Below, piece after piece: positions 45,500-55,011 of a stretch of 64,000 bases of DNA. The position numbers were made by a program, and so were the translations under genes. The DNA is from Rugalucina vietnamica (Eukaryota; Mollusca; Bivalvia; Lucinida; Lucinidae), in assembly GCA_964017185.1 (NCBI GenBank), contig OZ024878.1, forward strand, positions 16,947,851 to 17,011,850, in the 5' to 3' direction. Positions within the stretch are counted from its first letter, which is position 1, and the number at the start of each line of letters is the position of its first letter. Under the pieces are notes generated by a model. It had not been told where the DNA came from, made no database searches, and saw nothing but the letters and a program-made list of their open reading frames with translations.

Positions 45500-46480
45500 T
45501 AACGTACAATGATACATATTATTTATATTCTTGACCACTTTCTTACGAATAAGGACTTTCCTGATCATTGCCTACTTAAACTTTTCATTCGTCATCCATA
45601 TCCCGATAAGCAGCAGACTTGGTCAAAGGGACAAAATACAGACGTCACACATGCTTCATTTGATTATATATGGCTAATAAATGCCAGACGAATCGTGTAT
45701 TACAAAACTAATCCAATTTATAAGAAACATGTAATGACAAGTAAATACACGTTATTGTCATACTTTAAAACATAATTGTGATTGTTCCAAGACACAAACT
45801 TAGCCTAAACATGACCCACCTAACGTGCATGAAGTACAAAAAGTATGCAGCTTTCAGAAAGTGGTGGGTAGAGGGGAGGATTGGGAGAAATGTTTGAGAA
45901 ACTAACCTTTTCAGATTTTAGTCCCGGCCAACTCTCTGGCTGCGGATTGAGTCATGTTGCAGCTTTAGTTGTTTTAGCCAATCATTGCAGTTAAAATTAG
46001 GACACACCTAAACGTAGCTATCTCAGCTACTCTCCGCCGCAGCCAGCAAGTTGGCCGGGGATGCATTCTGTTAAACGAATCAGTATATGAAATACGCCGC
46101 AAGAAAATGTAAGCTGAAAGCAACATACGCATCTCATGAATATAAACTTATTTTTGACAAAATAGTATTTTTATATTCTTGACAACTTTCTTACGAATAA
46201 GGATTTTCCTGATCATTGCCTACTTGAACTTTTCATTCGTCAACCATATCCCGATAAGCAGCAGACTTTGTTCATTTGGGTCAAAGGGACAAAATACAGA
46301 CGTCACACATGCTTCGTTTGATTATATATGACTAATAAATGCCAGACGAATCGTGTATTTCAAAAACTAATCCAATTTATAAGAAACATGTAATGACAAG
46401 TAAATACACGTAATTATCATACTTTAAAACATAATTGTGATTGCTCCAAGACACAAAGTTGGCCTAAACATGACCCAATG
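45500..46480. repeat. ~660-bp tandem duplication
   Basis: CTTTCTTACGAATAAGGA.TTTCCTGATCATTGCC..TCCCGATAAGCAGCAGACTT.. through AATTTATAAGAAACATGTAATGAC occurs at 45535-45790 and again at 46185-46450, with few changes. The intervening 45800-46150 is single copy. An open frame in the first copy (45509-45775) is not kept in the second and is not called a gene. Confidence 0.75.
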
Positions 46481-46549
46481 ATAATTCGAAAAAGTGGTGC
46501 AACCTCTTTATCATGCAACTTTAAGTTAAACATGTATAGCTAAGCCCAA

Positions 46550-46895
46550 AAGTGAATGAGTCTTTGTTTATTAATTAACCCGCTAGTGACGAATGGAATC
46601 GCCCATCATTATCATTTAGATAATTCCACTTTAATTTGTATTCAATTTTTCGATGAAATTCTTTCAAATCAAACAGGCATGACGCGTTTACCTATGTCCC
46701 ATACAAAAGGACGTCAGAAGCCGAATTTTGGTGCTGCTTGAACCTTATGTATGTTTTCATATTTTCATTTAAGTTCGAATAACTGAGTGGCCGCCTATTT
46801 GGAAATAGCTGCACACTCGCATCAGGAAAACATTTCCGTGCAATGAATACCCTTTATATAGTAAAACTGGGGTATGCAAGGGTATACCTATTTTT
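46550..46895. repeat. Segmental block g, PLE tail scrap and insertion site
   Basis: 46550-46730 matches 35600-35800. 46722-46818 is a plus-strand PLE tail scrap (TGAACCTTATGTATGTTTTC..TAACTGAGTGGCC). GGGTATGCAAGGGTATACCT then leads into the tandem-repeat element; the same text without the insertion is at 26553-26590. Confidence 0.65.
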
Positions 46896-46896
46896 A

Positions 46897-49058
46897 GCTC
46901 ACCTGAGCCGAAGGCTCACAAGGTGAGCTTATAGGATGGCCATGATCCGGCGTCCGTCCGTCCGTCCGTCGTCCGTCGTCCGTCGTCCGTCCGTCGTCCG
47001 TCGTCCACAATTTCAAAGATCTTCTTCTCTGAAACTGCTTGGCCGATCTAGTTGAAATTTTATGTGGAGCCTCCTTGGGTAGTGGCATTTCAAGTTTGAT
47101 CGCGAAATCCAGGTCACATGACCAAGATGGCCGCCACGCCCATATATGGTAAAAACGCTTCAAAAATCTTCTTCTCCAGAACCGGTGGGCCGATTTCCAC
47201 GAAACTTGGTATGTAGCATCGGGGACTTCAGCCCATCATAGTTTGATAAAATGATGACCCTTGGATGACCTTGACCTATTTTACGGCAAGGTCAAATTTG
47301 GAAACATAGGCTTTTACATGGGAAAAAGTGAAACCTATGGATTTTTTGAAAATTATTGCAGCCTGAGGCCTGAAAAGTGGTAGATGCAAACAACTAATGG
47401 AGTAGATGAAGGTATATGATTAATATAGGTCAAGGTCATCTCTTGACCTTGGCCAGTCTGTTGTCCATACACACTTTTCAAAGATCTTCTTCTCTGAAAC
47501 TGCTTGGCCAATCAAAGTGAAATTTTATGTGAAGCATTCATGGGTAGAGGAGACGAAAGTTTGATCGCGAAATCCAGGTCACATGACCAAGATGGCCGCC
47601 ACGCCCATATATGGTAAAAACCTTTCAAACATCTTCTTCTCCAGAACCGGTGGGCCGATTTCCAAGAAACTTGGTATGTAGCATCAAGGACCTCAGCCCA
47701 TCATAGTTTGATAAAATGATGACGCTTGGATGACCTTGACCTATTTTACGGCAAGGTCAAATTTGGAAACATAGGCTTTTACATAGGAAAAAGTGAAAAC
47801 TATGGAATTTTTTGAAAACTGTTGCAGCCTGAGGCCTGAAAAGTGGTAGATGCAAACAACTAATAGAGTAGATGAAGGTATGTGATTAATATAGGTCAAG
47901 GTCATCTCTTGACCTTGGCCAGTCTGTTGTCCATACACACTTTTCAAAGATCTTCTTCTCTGAAACTGCTTGGCCAATCAAAGTGAAATTTTATGTGTAG
48001 CATCCATGGGTAGAGGAGACGAAAGTTTGATCGCGAAATCCAGGTCACATGACCAAGATGGCCGCACGCCCATATATGGTAAAAACCACTCAAAAATCTT
48101 CTTTTCCAGAACCGGTGGGCCGATTTCCACGAAACTTGGTATGTAGCATCAAGGACCTCAGCCCATCATAGTTTGATAAAATGATGACCCTTGGATGACC
48201 TTGACCTATTTTACGGCAAAGTCAAATTTGGAAACATAGGCTTTTACATAGGAAAAAGTGAAAACTATGGATTTTTTGAAAATTGTTGCAGCCTGAGGCC
48301 TGAAAAGTGGTAGATGCAACTAACTAATGGAGTAGATGAAGGTATATGATTAATATAGGTCAAGGTCATCTCTTGACCTTGGCCAGTCTGTTGTCCATAC
48401 ACACTTTTCAAAGATCTTCTTCTCTGAAACTGCTTGGCCAATCAAAGTGAAATTTTATGTGGAGCGTCCATGGGTAGGGGAGACGAAAGTTTGATTGCGA
48501 AATCCATGTCACATGACCAAGATGGCCGCCACGCCCATATATGGTAAAAACCTTTCAAAAATCTTCTTCTCCAGAACCGGCAGGCCAATTTTCATGAAAC
48601 TTGGTATGTAGCATTTGGGACTCCAGCCCATCATAGTCTGTTGAAATGATGATCCTATGATGACCTTGACCTATTTAACGGCAAGGTCAATTTTGGAAAC
48701 ATAGGCTTTCACATGGGAAAAGGAGAAAACAAACTGTTGCAGCCTGAGACCTGAAAGTTGCTAGATGCAGACATCTAATGGAGTCAATGAAGGTAAGTAA
48801 TTAATAAAGGCCAAGGTCATGTCTTGACCTTGGCCCAAGGTCATTTAAATATCAAAATTAAAATTATGGTTTTCTCAGAAATCACTGGGTTTGGAAACTA
48901 TTGCAGCCTGAGACCTGAAACTTTGCAGATGCAGACAACTTATGAAGTCAATAAAGATGTGTGAGTATTCAAGGTCAAGGTCATATTATTATGACTTAAT
49001 ACTCCAAGATCAGGCTTCAGGTGAGCGTTCTCAGGACCAATGGTCCTCTGGTTCTTAT
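46897..49058 (+). mobile_element. Tandem-repeat mobile element (Helitron/pearl-like), ~466-bp units
   Basis: Left end AGCTCACCTGAGCCGAAGG, with a long stem AGCTCACC..GGTGAGCT (46897-46930), then a CGTCCGTCCGTC array (46950-47005). About 4.4 units of 466 bp follow (TCAAAGATCTTCTTCTCTG at 47012, 47478, 47943 and 48409). The right end is CAGGTGAGCG..CCAATGGTCCTCTGG. Compared with the unoccupied relative at 26570-26590 (CCTATTTTTATTTTGC), the element sits exactly inside the T run. Many bivalve genomes carry elements with such AGCTCACCTGAG / GGTGAGC ends (from memory). Non-autonomous. Confidence 0.75.
46950..47005. repeat. CCGTCCGTCGT minisatellite
   Basis: Short array of CCGT and CGTCGTC units near the element's left end. 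Confidence 0.9.
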
Positions 49059-49158
49059 TTTTGCTACAAAACATTGATTGTGGGTACTCGTTAGAACCGC
49101 CTCGGCGAGGCGGTTCTAACGTGTACCCACTATCTATGTTTTGAGCAAAAATAAGACT
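49054..49158. repeat. ~100-bp palindrome of two inverted repeat ends
   Basis: TTTTTGCTACAAAACATTGA..GTGGGTACTCGTTAGAACC meets its own inverse at CGCCTCGGCGAGGCG (centre about 49106). Two copies of the block seen singly at 26585-26625 are joined head to head, immediately right of the tandem-repeat element. Confidence 0.85.
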
Positions 49159-49274
49159 GAAAAATATCAAAAAATTTCCACTGAAAATTTTCAATTTTTA
49201 CAGGTGAAAAAATCTCTGTATATTGCATGGGCAAGTTTTCGTAATGGGCTTGCGATATGATTTCTGCGTTATTG

Positions 49275-49362
49275 TCAATTTGGTTTTTCCCACCTCGGTT
49301 TTTGGTGTTAGAATTTCTTTCTGATTGCGCCTTTTCCTGATCATTGCCTACTTGTACCTTTT
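49275..49362 (+). mobile_element. PLE terminal tail scrap
   Basis: TTTTTCCCACCTCGGTTTTTGG..GATCATTGCCTACTTGTACC, the terminal block only. Confidence 0.65.
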
Positions 49363-49369
49363 TATACGA

Positions 49370-50135
49370 GTTAACAACGATTTCCATCTTACTTTGTTTC
49401 GACTATAATTCAACGTAATGGTACATACCTTTTCATTCACCAAAGCGTTTCTTAATCCATAATGAACACGTTTCACCATCAGTGTTTCGTTGTGACAGCC
49501 TCTTATTTCCAAGCACATCCTTAATCATAATTAGCAATCGTTTTAATAGTCAAAATGCATTAATGGTATTTCTTAACTCTTTTAAATGAATACACGATAC
49601 AAAATCAAATTAGTTATAATAGCGTGAAATTGCGCTTTAAACATTCCACTACTTCTAAATTAGCAATCTAGATAGAAACGTTCATTTCTGCTAGCAGACA
49701 GACTGCCTTTATGTCATTTTCTTTATAATATTATCATTTTTGAACAAAATAAAAAATGAAAAATAAATATATATATGTATATGAAAAGGTAGGTAATTAG
49801 TTGAGTGACATTAGATGAAATATGAAACAGTTATCTGCGAAATCATCTTAATAGCATACTGTCGCTTACTATAGAAAACCCTTGAACCAAACTATCTGGA
49901 TTTCGTTAAAGCCTTGTATAGTGACGTTCTTTTATTCGATTTGACGTATTTCGATGGCTGGGAAAATTTAAAGGTGAACTTAACCCATATAAGCCTGACG
50001 TCTTTTTTACGAGCAAACATCACAGCAAACGCGGCGTCCCATATGTGGCTTTTCTGTTTGTTTTTATTGTAAAGTGAAATAAAAATCTAACTTCAAACCT
50101 GATAAATCTAGAAAGCAGTAAACTCATCCAAACAT

Positions 50136-50185
<50 letters not shown>

Positions 50186-51319
50186 TTTCTGTATTTTCGC
50201 TCGTAACATTATTTGTTGGTACACGTTACACCTTGCCAATGTGGCTGTAATGAGTACCCACAACCTACTTGTATGCTTTGGATCGAAAGGAGGAACAGTG
50301 TATAACCCTCTGCACCCAAATGTTACTACATGAAAGAGGGGTTTAAGGAGATGGGGGCTTCAGGGATAAGTTTTCTTGATGAAATCTCACACATAAAATC
50401 ACGATCTTGCGGTTAGGAGTTTACAACTTATTGAATTTAGGGGAGCGCGGTGTCTTAGTGATAAAGCGTCGGACCCTGGACATAAAGGTCCTGGGTTCAT
50501 ACCCATCTGGCCACGGCTGGTGTATCGATGATAAAATCCTTTATAGTACACTGTTTGCTTAATCTTTCCCAAAACAACGTTTAGTAAAATTTCATTCTAA
50601 TAAGCACACTCTTCTATGAACGAAAATAATACATAAATTGGCAATTCAACAGTAATCATTAGAAAGTATGAATGATAATGCCGTTTAAGTATATCAACCT
50701 TTGCACAATATTGCTAGATCATTTCAGGCTATGTTCGTATTTAGCAAATTACGATTACCTGCGTGACAAAACAGGTGTACAGTACCCACACTTCGTGTAT
50801 AAAATGCATGATTTTCGGATATGACCTGGGTGCGCGCTTATTCGGAGTAGTTGTGCTTAACAGAATGACTATGACATCTATACGTTTGCAACAAGAACAT
50901 GTAATCGTATTATTCACAAATAATGTCTTTGTCAACCGATGACTGCATTCGTTTCTTGCACCTTCACACCGGGCCCTCACATCATTTCTCAAACGATTTG
51001 CACTTTGTTATGTGATTCCCTTGAGCATTAAACACCCACAGAAAGAAAATGAAGAAATGCGTATTTAAGACAAGTGTCACCCATCTCAAAGAAAGAAATA
51101 TTATAGACATATAATAAAATGTAACGAGTCATCAGCGAAATCTTTAGACGCTTACACTTTGAAATTATTAGTGCTAAATAATCAGAGAACAAACCAGAGT
51201 CAATATTCCCTGTTATTTCTGTATTTGAACCTTACGGAAGTATAGATAAAGTATAAAGATTTGATCGTTTGGAAGCAATAATAATTTTTCCTTGTTAAAA
51301 GGAACGCTTGGCTATTCTG
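49370..51319. repeat. Segmental repeat blocks g, a, b, copy 4
   Basis: Block g at 49370-50100 matches 35830-36500. Block a is at 50570-50735 and anchor b at 50994. Poly(T) lies at 50141-50180. The Polinton-like element interrupts this copy at TATAAA (51320). No gene is seen. Confidence 0.7.
50440..50530 (+). mobile_element. tRNA-derived SINE-like copy
   Basis: GAGCGCGGTGTCTTAGTGATAAAGCG is A-box-like. GTCCTGGGTTCATACCC is a good B box with a T-stem-like flank. A deleted relative is at 37000-37035. The acceptor stem is not preserved. Confidence 0.55.
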
Positions 51320-51325
51320 TATAAA
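51320..51325. repeat. Target site duplication, left (TATAAA)
   Basis: TATAAA before the left terminus is repeated exactly at 55622-55627 after the right terminus. Six bp is the Polinton/Maverick duplication length. Confidence 0.85.
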
Positions 51326-51339
51326 AGTAGTAATGGTGG

Positions 51340-51466
51340 GCGGTATGGCTCCATTTTCTGAAAACTTATAGCTCCATTTTTATAGCTCCATTTCAGATAA
51401 GCGTAGCGCTAGAAATGGAGCCATAAAAATGGAGCTATAAGTTTTCAGAAAATGGAGCCATACCGC
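51340..51466. repeat. 127-bp hairpin within left TIR
   Basis: GCGGTATGGCTCCATTTTCT.. (51340-51394) pairs with ..AGAAAATGGAGCCATACCGC (51411-51466), leaving a loop of about 16 nt (AGATAAGCGTAGCGCT). Inside the stem TAGCTCCATTTTTATAGCTC repeats the same motif. It is present in the same orientation in the right TIR. Confidence 0.9.
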
Positions 51467-51540
51467 GCACCCTGGGTCTCAGTTTTAATAATGAACTAGC
51501 TAAGTTGCATGTAGGTAAGTATCCTTGAGTTAAGACAAGC

Positions 51541-51790
51541 CTGCACATTTGCACATCTGCTCATCTGCACATCTGCTCATCTGCTCATCTGCACATTTGC
51601 ACATCTGCACTTCTGCACATCTGCACATTTGCACATATGTACATCTGCATATCTGCTCATCTGCACATTTGCACATCTGCTCATCTGCACATCTGCACAT
51701 TTGCACATCTGCACATTTGCACATCTGCACATCTGCACTTCTGCACATCTACACGCCTATGCATCTACACATCTACACGCCTACACATCT
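51541..51790. repeat. 8-bp minisatellite GCACATCT in left TIR
   Basis: About 31 units of GCACATCT with variants GCTCATCT, GCACATTT and GCACTTCT, ending in TACACGCC/TACACATC forms. Because the unit is 8 bp, all three frames stay open and give spurious repetitive ORFs. Confidence 0.9.
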
Positions 51791-51887
51791 TTAGAGACTA
51801 TGAGATAACTGACATAGTCAAGTTTTCTGTTGGTAAGTTCCATTACGAAATTAAGGAAGGGCCTTTTTCCCTCTTGTGTTCCTGGGT

Positions 51888-52449
51888 TATTTGATTTTGC
51901 ATTAGTATCCACATCTACACAAACATAGAAACTTCAAGTAAAATGCCCCTTTGTTTTATTATTATTCACAGATAAGCACAGGTCATTATAACTTTATATA
52001 ACTGAAGTTTTCAAAGATGATTAAAATTTGTGAATGGAAATTTGCATATGGAAATCCATTCTCATATCAAAAGTAAGAAAAGTGTTGCAATTATATTATT
52101 GAATGTAATATTATTTACTTAAATATCACATTTTCTAATTAAAAAGAAATAAATAAACACATTTTGCTTCAATATGTACAGAAAATACAAGTTTTATTAA
52201 TTTTATAGTTGATATAGGGGAACTATGGATATTGGTTTTTCTGAGAAAAGTAGGTTAGCATTTTCAGAAAATTCTAAAACTGAAAGTAGATAATTTTCGG
52301 AAAACGACGCATGAATGGAAATCGACAAAAGGTTTTATGTTTAAATAGTTTGTGTTTCACCTTGTAAATCAAACTGATATATAGCATTTTCAAGAGCTGA
52401 ATTATTCATTCACTCAAGTAATACTGACACATTCTGTACTTCTTCAGAC
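51888..52449. other. Element interior upstream of first gene
   Basis: AT-rich, no ORF. AATACAAGTTTTATTAATTTTATAGTTGATATAG lies within 52183-52218. The stretch just before the ATG may hold the promoter, but no box stands out enough to call. Confidence 0.4.
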
Positions 52450-53310
52450 ATGAAGGATTTTTACATTACATTGCTAAGTGACAGTTCTATGAACATGTTC
52501 CCATCAAATAAACAGTCTGAATTTACTGTAAAATTGGATCATCCTATTAAAATTGACGTGGAAAGCTGGGAGGTTGCCTTGGTTGAAATTGCAACACCAG
52601 CTGAAGTTCTCAACATAACAGAAGAAAACAACTATTTCTTTTTGACTTTCCTAGACCAATCCAGTTTACGCAGAGTTGGAAATCAAAACATCACAGAGAT
52701 ATGTAGCAGTGAAAACGGCTGCTATAACTTCAAACTAACAATTCCAACTGGAAATTATGAGTCACATGAATATCTAGCTGAAGAAATGCAAAACTCCATT
52801 GACAACTTTGAAAAAGGCATACTGAAAAAATTCAATGCTCACATTACTATGACATATGATCATTTGAGACAACGTTTCAAAATATCAGCCCAAAACGAAA
52901 GGTTGGTTAGACTCATATTCCCAAAACCATTTGCTCAAATCTTAGGATTAGATTCATCATTGGTCGAAAAGCCTATAGGAAATGAGGAAAATGTGTTTAA
53001 GTTCAATGCAAAGTTGAATCACAATTTTAGCAACTTCTATGTTTATTCTGACATTGCAAGTTTCACTTTTATTGGTGATACTGTAGCACCTATTTTACGA
53101 GTTGTTCCATTTCAAAGTAAACCAGATTTATATTTCTTCTATAAAGAATTTAAAACTCTGCACTATGTTTCTGTTTCAAAATCTATTGTAGACCAAGTGC
53201 ACATTACATTAAAAACAGAGAATGGTATGACTGTTCCTTTTGTAACAGGCAAAACGATTTTAAAATTACACTTTCGTAGAAAGAAAAAAACTAGTATAAA
53301 TACAATCTAA
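52450..53310 (+). CDS. Penton-like minor capsid protein of Polinton type
   Basis: 286 residues, intact, ATG at 52450 with no earlier in-frame ATG. The N-terminus FYITLLSDSSMNMFPSNKQS, then EFTVKLDHPIKIDVESWEVALVEIATP, has the layout of the Polinton/adintovirus minor capsid (penton, PY-type) proteins. Those start with F(Y/x)(V/I/M)TL.S..S...FP.N....F...L..PI.L...WEV.L.EI. A beta-rich C-terminus ends in a basic tail (LHFRRKKKTS). No signal peptide or membrane segment is visible. The expected role is the pentameric vertex of a virion-like shell. It is first of three co-oriented genes; the major capsid gene is missing. Assignment is from remembered family patterns, not a search. The alternative is an unrelated element-specific protein. 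Confidence 0.6.
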   Translation: MKDFYITLLSDSSMNMFPSNKQSEFTVKLDHPIKIDVESWEVALVEIATPAEVLNITEENNYFFLTFLDQSSLRRVGNQNITEICSSENGCYNFKLTIPTGNYESHEYLAEEMQNSIDNFEKGILKKFNAHITMTYDHLRQRFKISAQNERLVRLIFPKPFAQILGLDSSLVEKPIGNEENVFKFNAKLNHNFSNFYVYSDIASFTFIGDTVAPILRVVPFQSKPDLYFFYKEFKTLHYVSVSKSIVDQVHITLKTENGMTVPFVTGKTILKLHFRRKKKTSINTI

Positions 53311-53350
53311 GAGTTTGTAAATTATCAGTTTTGTACAAAACGCTAAAGAG

Positions 53351-53473
53351 ATGACTTCCTTAGAAGAACAGACAAAACAATCCTGCAAGGCTATGGAGAA
53401 TCTAAGAAAACGCCAGTGGCACAGAAACCGAGTGGATCTCATGCAAGTTATGCACAGATCAGAAACCTTATGA
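53351..53473 (+). CDS. Small basic ORF overlapping the next by ATGA
   Basis: 40 residues from the first ATG after the penton-like gene (TSLEEQTKQSCKAMENLRKR..). It is basic and helical. Its TGA (53471-53473) overlaps the ATG of the following frame (53470-53472) as ATGA, a layout that allows termination-reinitiation. The downstream frame is itself open without ATG from 53347, so the two may be one gene disturbed by a frameshift. Function unknown. Confidence 0.35.
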   Translation: MTSLEEQTKQSCKAMENLRKRQWHRNRVDLMQVMHRSETL

Positions 53474-53673
53474 AAAGGCTGACTACAGCTTTGAATAAAA
53501 GGCTTAGAGAGGGCAGACCATCGAAGTATTGCAGATTCTGTAGGGCTGAACTGCTTTCTATCAGTAAAGAACTGTCAGAGAAAAAGAAGAAAACAACAGC
53601 TAGACGTCAGCGGATTACAAAGAAACCAAATCTGAGAAGAACTAGAACAAAACCAACTCCGGCGATGGTATAA
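53416..53673 (+). CDS. Small lysine/arginine-rich protein
   Basis: Open from 53347 with GTG at 53416; the first in-frame ATG is 53470 (67 residues). It contains ALNKRLREGRPSKYCRFCRA, with a CRFC pair, and a very basic tail (KKKKTTARRQRITKK). High charge suggests nucleic-acid binding, like a virion core protein, but this is inference. It ends 46 bp before the next gene's ATG and is read in the same direction. Confidence 0.5.
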   Translation: MAQKPSGSHASYAQIRNLMKRLTTALNKRLREGRPSKYCRFCRAELLSISKELSEKKKKTTARRQRITKKPNLRRTRTKPTPAMV

Positions 53674-53719
53674 AAAGACATACTCAGGATGAATCTCAGT
53701 ATTCTTCGAATAACCAGCT

Positions 53720-54541
53720 ATGGGTCGATATCAGTGCTATCAGTGTGATCGAGAATTTTCCAGATCATACAACTTGAGAAGACACAAGGACAGTGGTATC
53801 TGCAGAAGTGCTCAGGCTAACATGTTAGACAGTGATGAAGAAAGTGTAATGTCTGAAAGAAGATCACTAGACGATGGAAAAGACATCTTCAGAAAACCTG
53901 ATCTTGAAGATGTAGAAGAAGTCGATGAGGAAGAAGAGGATGAAACTGAAGAAAGTGAGGAAAATGAGGAGGAGGAAGAAGAAGAAGAAGATGATGATGA
54001 GGATGATGATGATGAAGAAGATGAGGATGAGGAAGAGGATGATGATGATGTTGATGATGATGAGGAGGAGGAACCTCAGAAAATAAAACCATGGGATATT
54101 TTGATGGGCATAACGACAGATAAGATGCAAGACACTTTCAACGAAACAGTTGAAAAAGCCCTGCATGAAAATCCTGGCAAAGACGTACAAGATGCTGAAG
54201 AGATAGCATATGATGAACTTAAGCCAAAGTATCTGTCAGAGTTCGTATCCCGCTACAAGTATCTTACTGATCTCTCAGCTGCATTAAGAAAAGATCCAGT
54301 CAACAAGAAAATACAGGAAACAGCTAAACGATTGAGGGATGAAGAAGATTATGACGAGGACGAATCAATACTGTATGCCATCAAGAAACGAAAATTCTTG
54401 ATTGAGAAGAAACTGAACGACTATGACCCACCAAGCTACGAAGTGGCCGAGGAACAGACATTATTGTTGCCACATAAAACACATATGAACATTATTAACC
54501 ATAAACCGAAGAGTAGCTATATTCAGGGGAAACACTTGTAA
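53720..54541 (+). CDS. Acidic zinc-finger protein
   Basis: 273 residues, intact. The N-terminal finger YQCYQCDREFSRSYNLRRH has C6-x2-C9-x12-H22-x5-C28, a C2H2-like finger ending in Cys. Residues about 37-120 are an almost pure Asp/Glu tract, likely an expanded GAA/GAT run at the DNA level. The C-terminal 150 residues are helical and charged (WDILMGITTDKM, DELKPKYLSEFVSRYKYL, AKRLRDEEDYDEDESILYAIKKRK). I recall similar finger proteins beside capsid genes in Polinton-like loci of marine invertebrates but cannot search for them here. A role in DNA binding or virion assembly is a guess. AATAAA follows at 54603. Confidence 0.6.
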   Translation: MGRYQCYQCDREFSRSYNLRRHKDSGICRSAQANMLDSDEESVMSERRSLDDGKDIFRKPDLEDVEEVDEEEEDETEESEENEEEEEEEEDDDEDDDDEEDEDEEEDDDDVDDDEEEEPQKIKPWDILMGITTDKMQDTFNETVEKALHENPGKDVQDAEEIAYDELKPKYLSEFVSRYKYLTDLSAALRKDPVNKKIQETAKRLRDEEDYDEDESILYAIKKRKFLIEKKLNDYDPPSYEVAEEQTLLLPHKTHMNIINHKPKSSYIQGKHL

Positions 54542-54544
54542 ACG

Positions 54545-55011
54545 AGAACAGAGGGACGGTCCTAATCCTCTGTTTCATCGTGCATTCATAGTAAGCGGGA
54601 CAAATAAAAAATGTTGAAAATGTTAAAGTCAGTCTTGGGTTTTCATTTCTCCTCTCAGGAGGTAGTAGTAAAGGTTTTAAAGTTTGACAATAACTAGATG
54701 AGTTTTTGACACTTATCAATGTTCTCGAGATACGAGAACATTGAAAAGCCTCAATATATTAGGAAGACGCTATAAAGTTATGCCTTTTGACTAGTTGAGA
54801 TCTTGAGATACAAGACCAAGAGACAGTGAAACGCATACCACTTTAAAGCCTCTAAGGAAGCTATAGAGTCATGCCTCTAATAGAGTTGAAGTCTTGAGAT
54901 ACAAGACTGAGATACTCTTCAGACGCATTCAGCTGTATAGCAACATAAACTTCTACATACCCACACAACTGTCCCAGACAAGTCCAACAAGTGTCACAAT
55001 GTAACAAGTCT
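54545..55011. other. Element interior downstream of last gene
   Basis: Non-coding. AATAAAAAATG at 54603 is a plausible polyadenylation signal for the gene cluster. GAGATACAAGAC near 54796 and 54896 is a short direct repeat with similar flanks (AAGCCTC..GAAG.C.ATA), so part of 54720-54910 is duplicated at about 100-bp spacing. Confidence 0.5.

Larger units (their letters stand above)
51326..51887 (+). repeat. Left terminal inverted repeat, 562 bp
   Basis: Pairs with 55012-55621 from AGTAGTAATGGTGGGCGGTA to TTCCTGGGT. It contains a hairpin (51340-51466), a unique spacer (GAACTAGCTAAGTTGCATG..), an 8-bp minisatellite (51541-51790) and TAGTCAAGTTTTCTGTTGG. The two arms differ mainly in minisatellite length. 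Confidence 0.92.

Noticed and set aside
45509-45775. 88-codon ORF HIIYILDHFLTNKDFPDHC..
   Set aside because: Not preserved in the second copy of the same tandem duplication (46160-46450), and no recognisable motif.
51541-51790. CRISPR-like array
   Set aside because: Units of 8 bp without spacers; a eukaryotic minisatellite.
51530-51894. Overlapping ORFs with repeated HLHICTSA / CADVQMCR-type peptides (also 54861-55451)
   Set aside because: They are readings of the 8-bp minisatellite in the TIRs, which is open in all frames on both strands because 8 is not a multiple of 3.
53867-54190. Antisense ORFs rich in Ile/Leu/Phe or His/Pro
   Set aside because: Antisense shadows of the GAA/GAT acidic tract in the zinc-finger gene.
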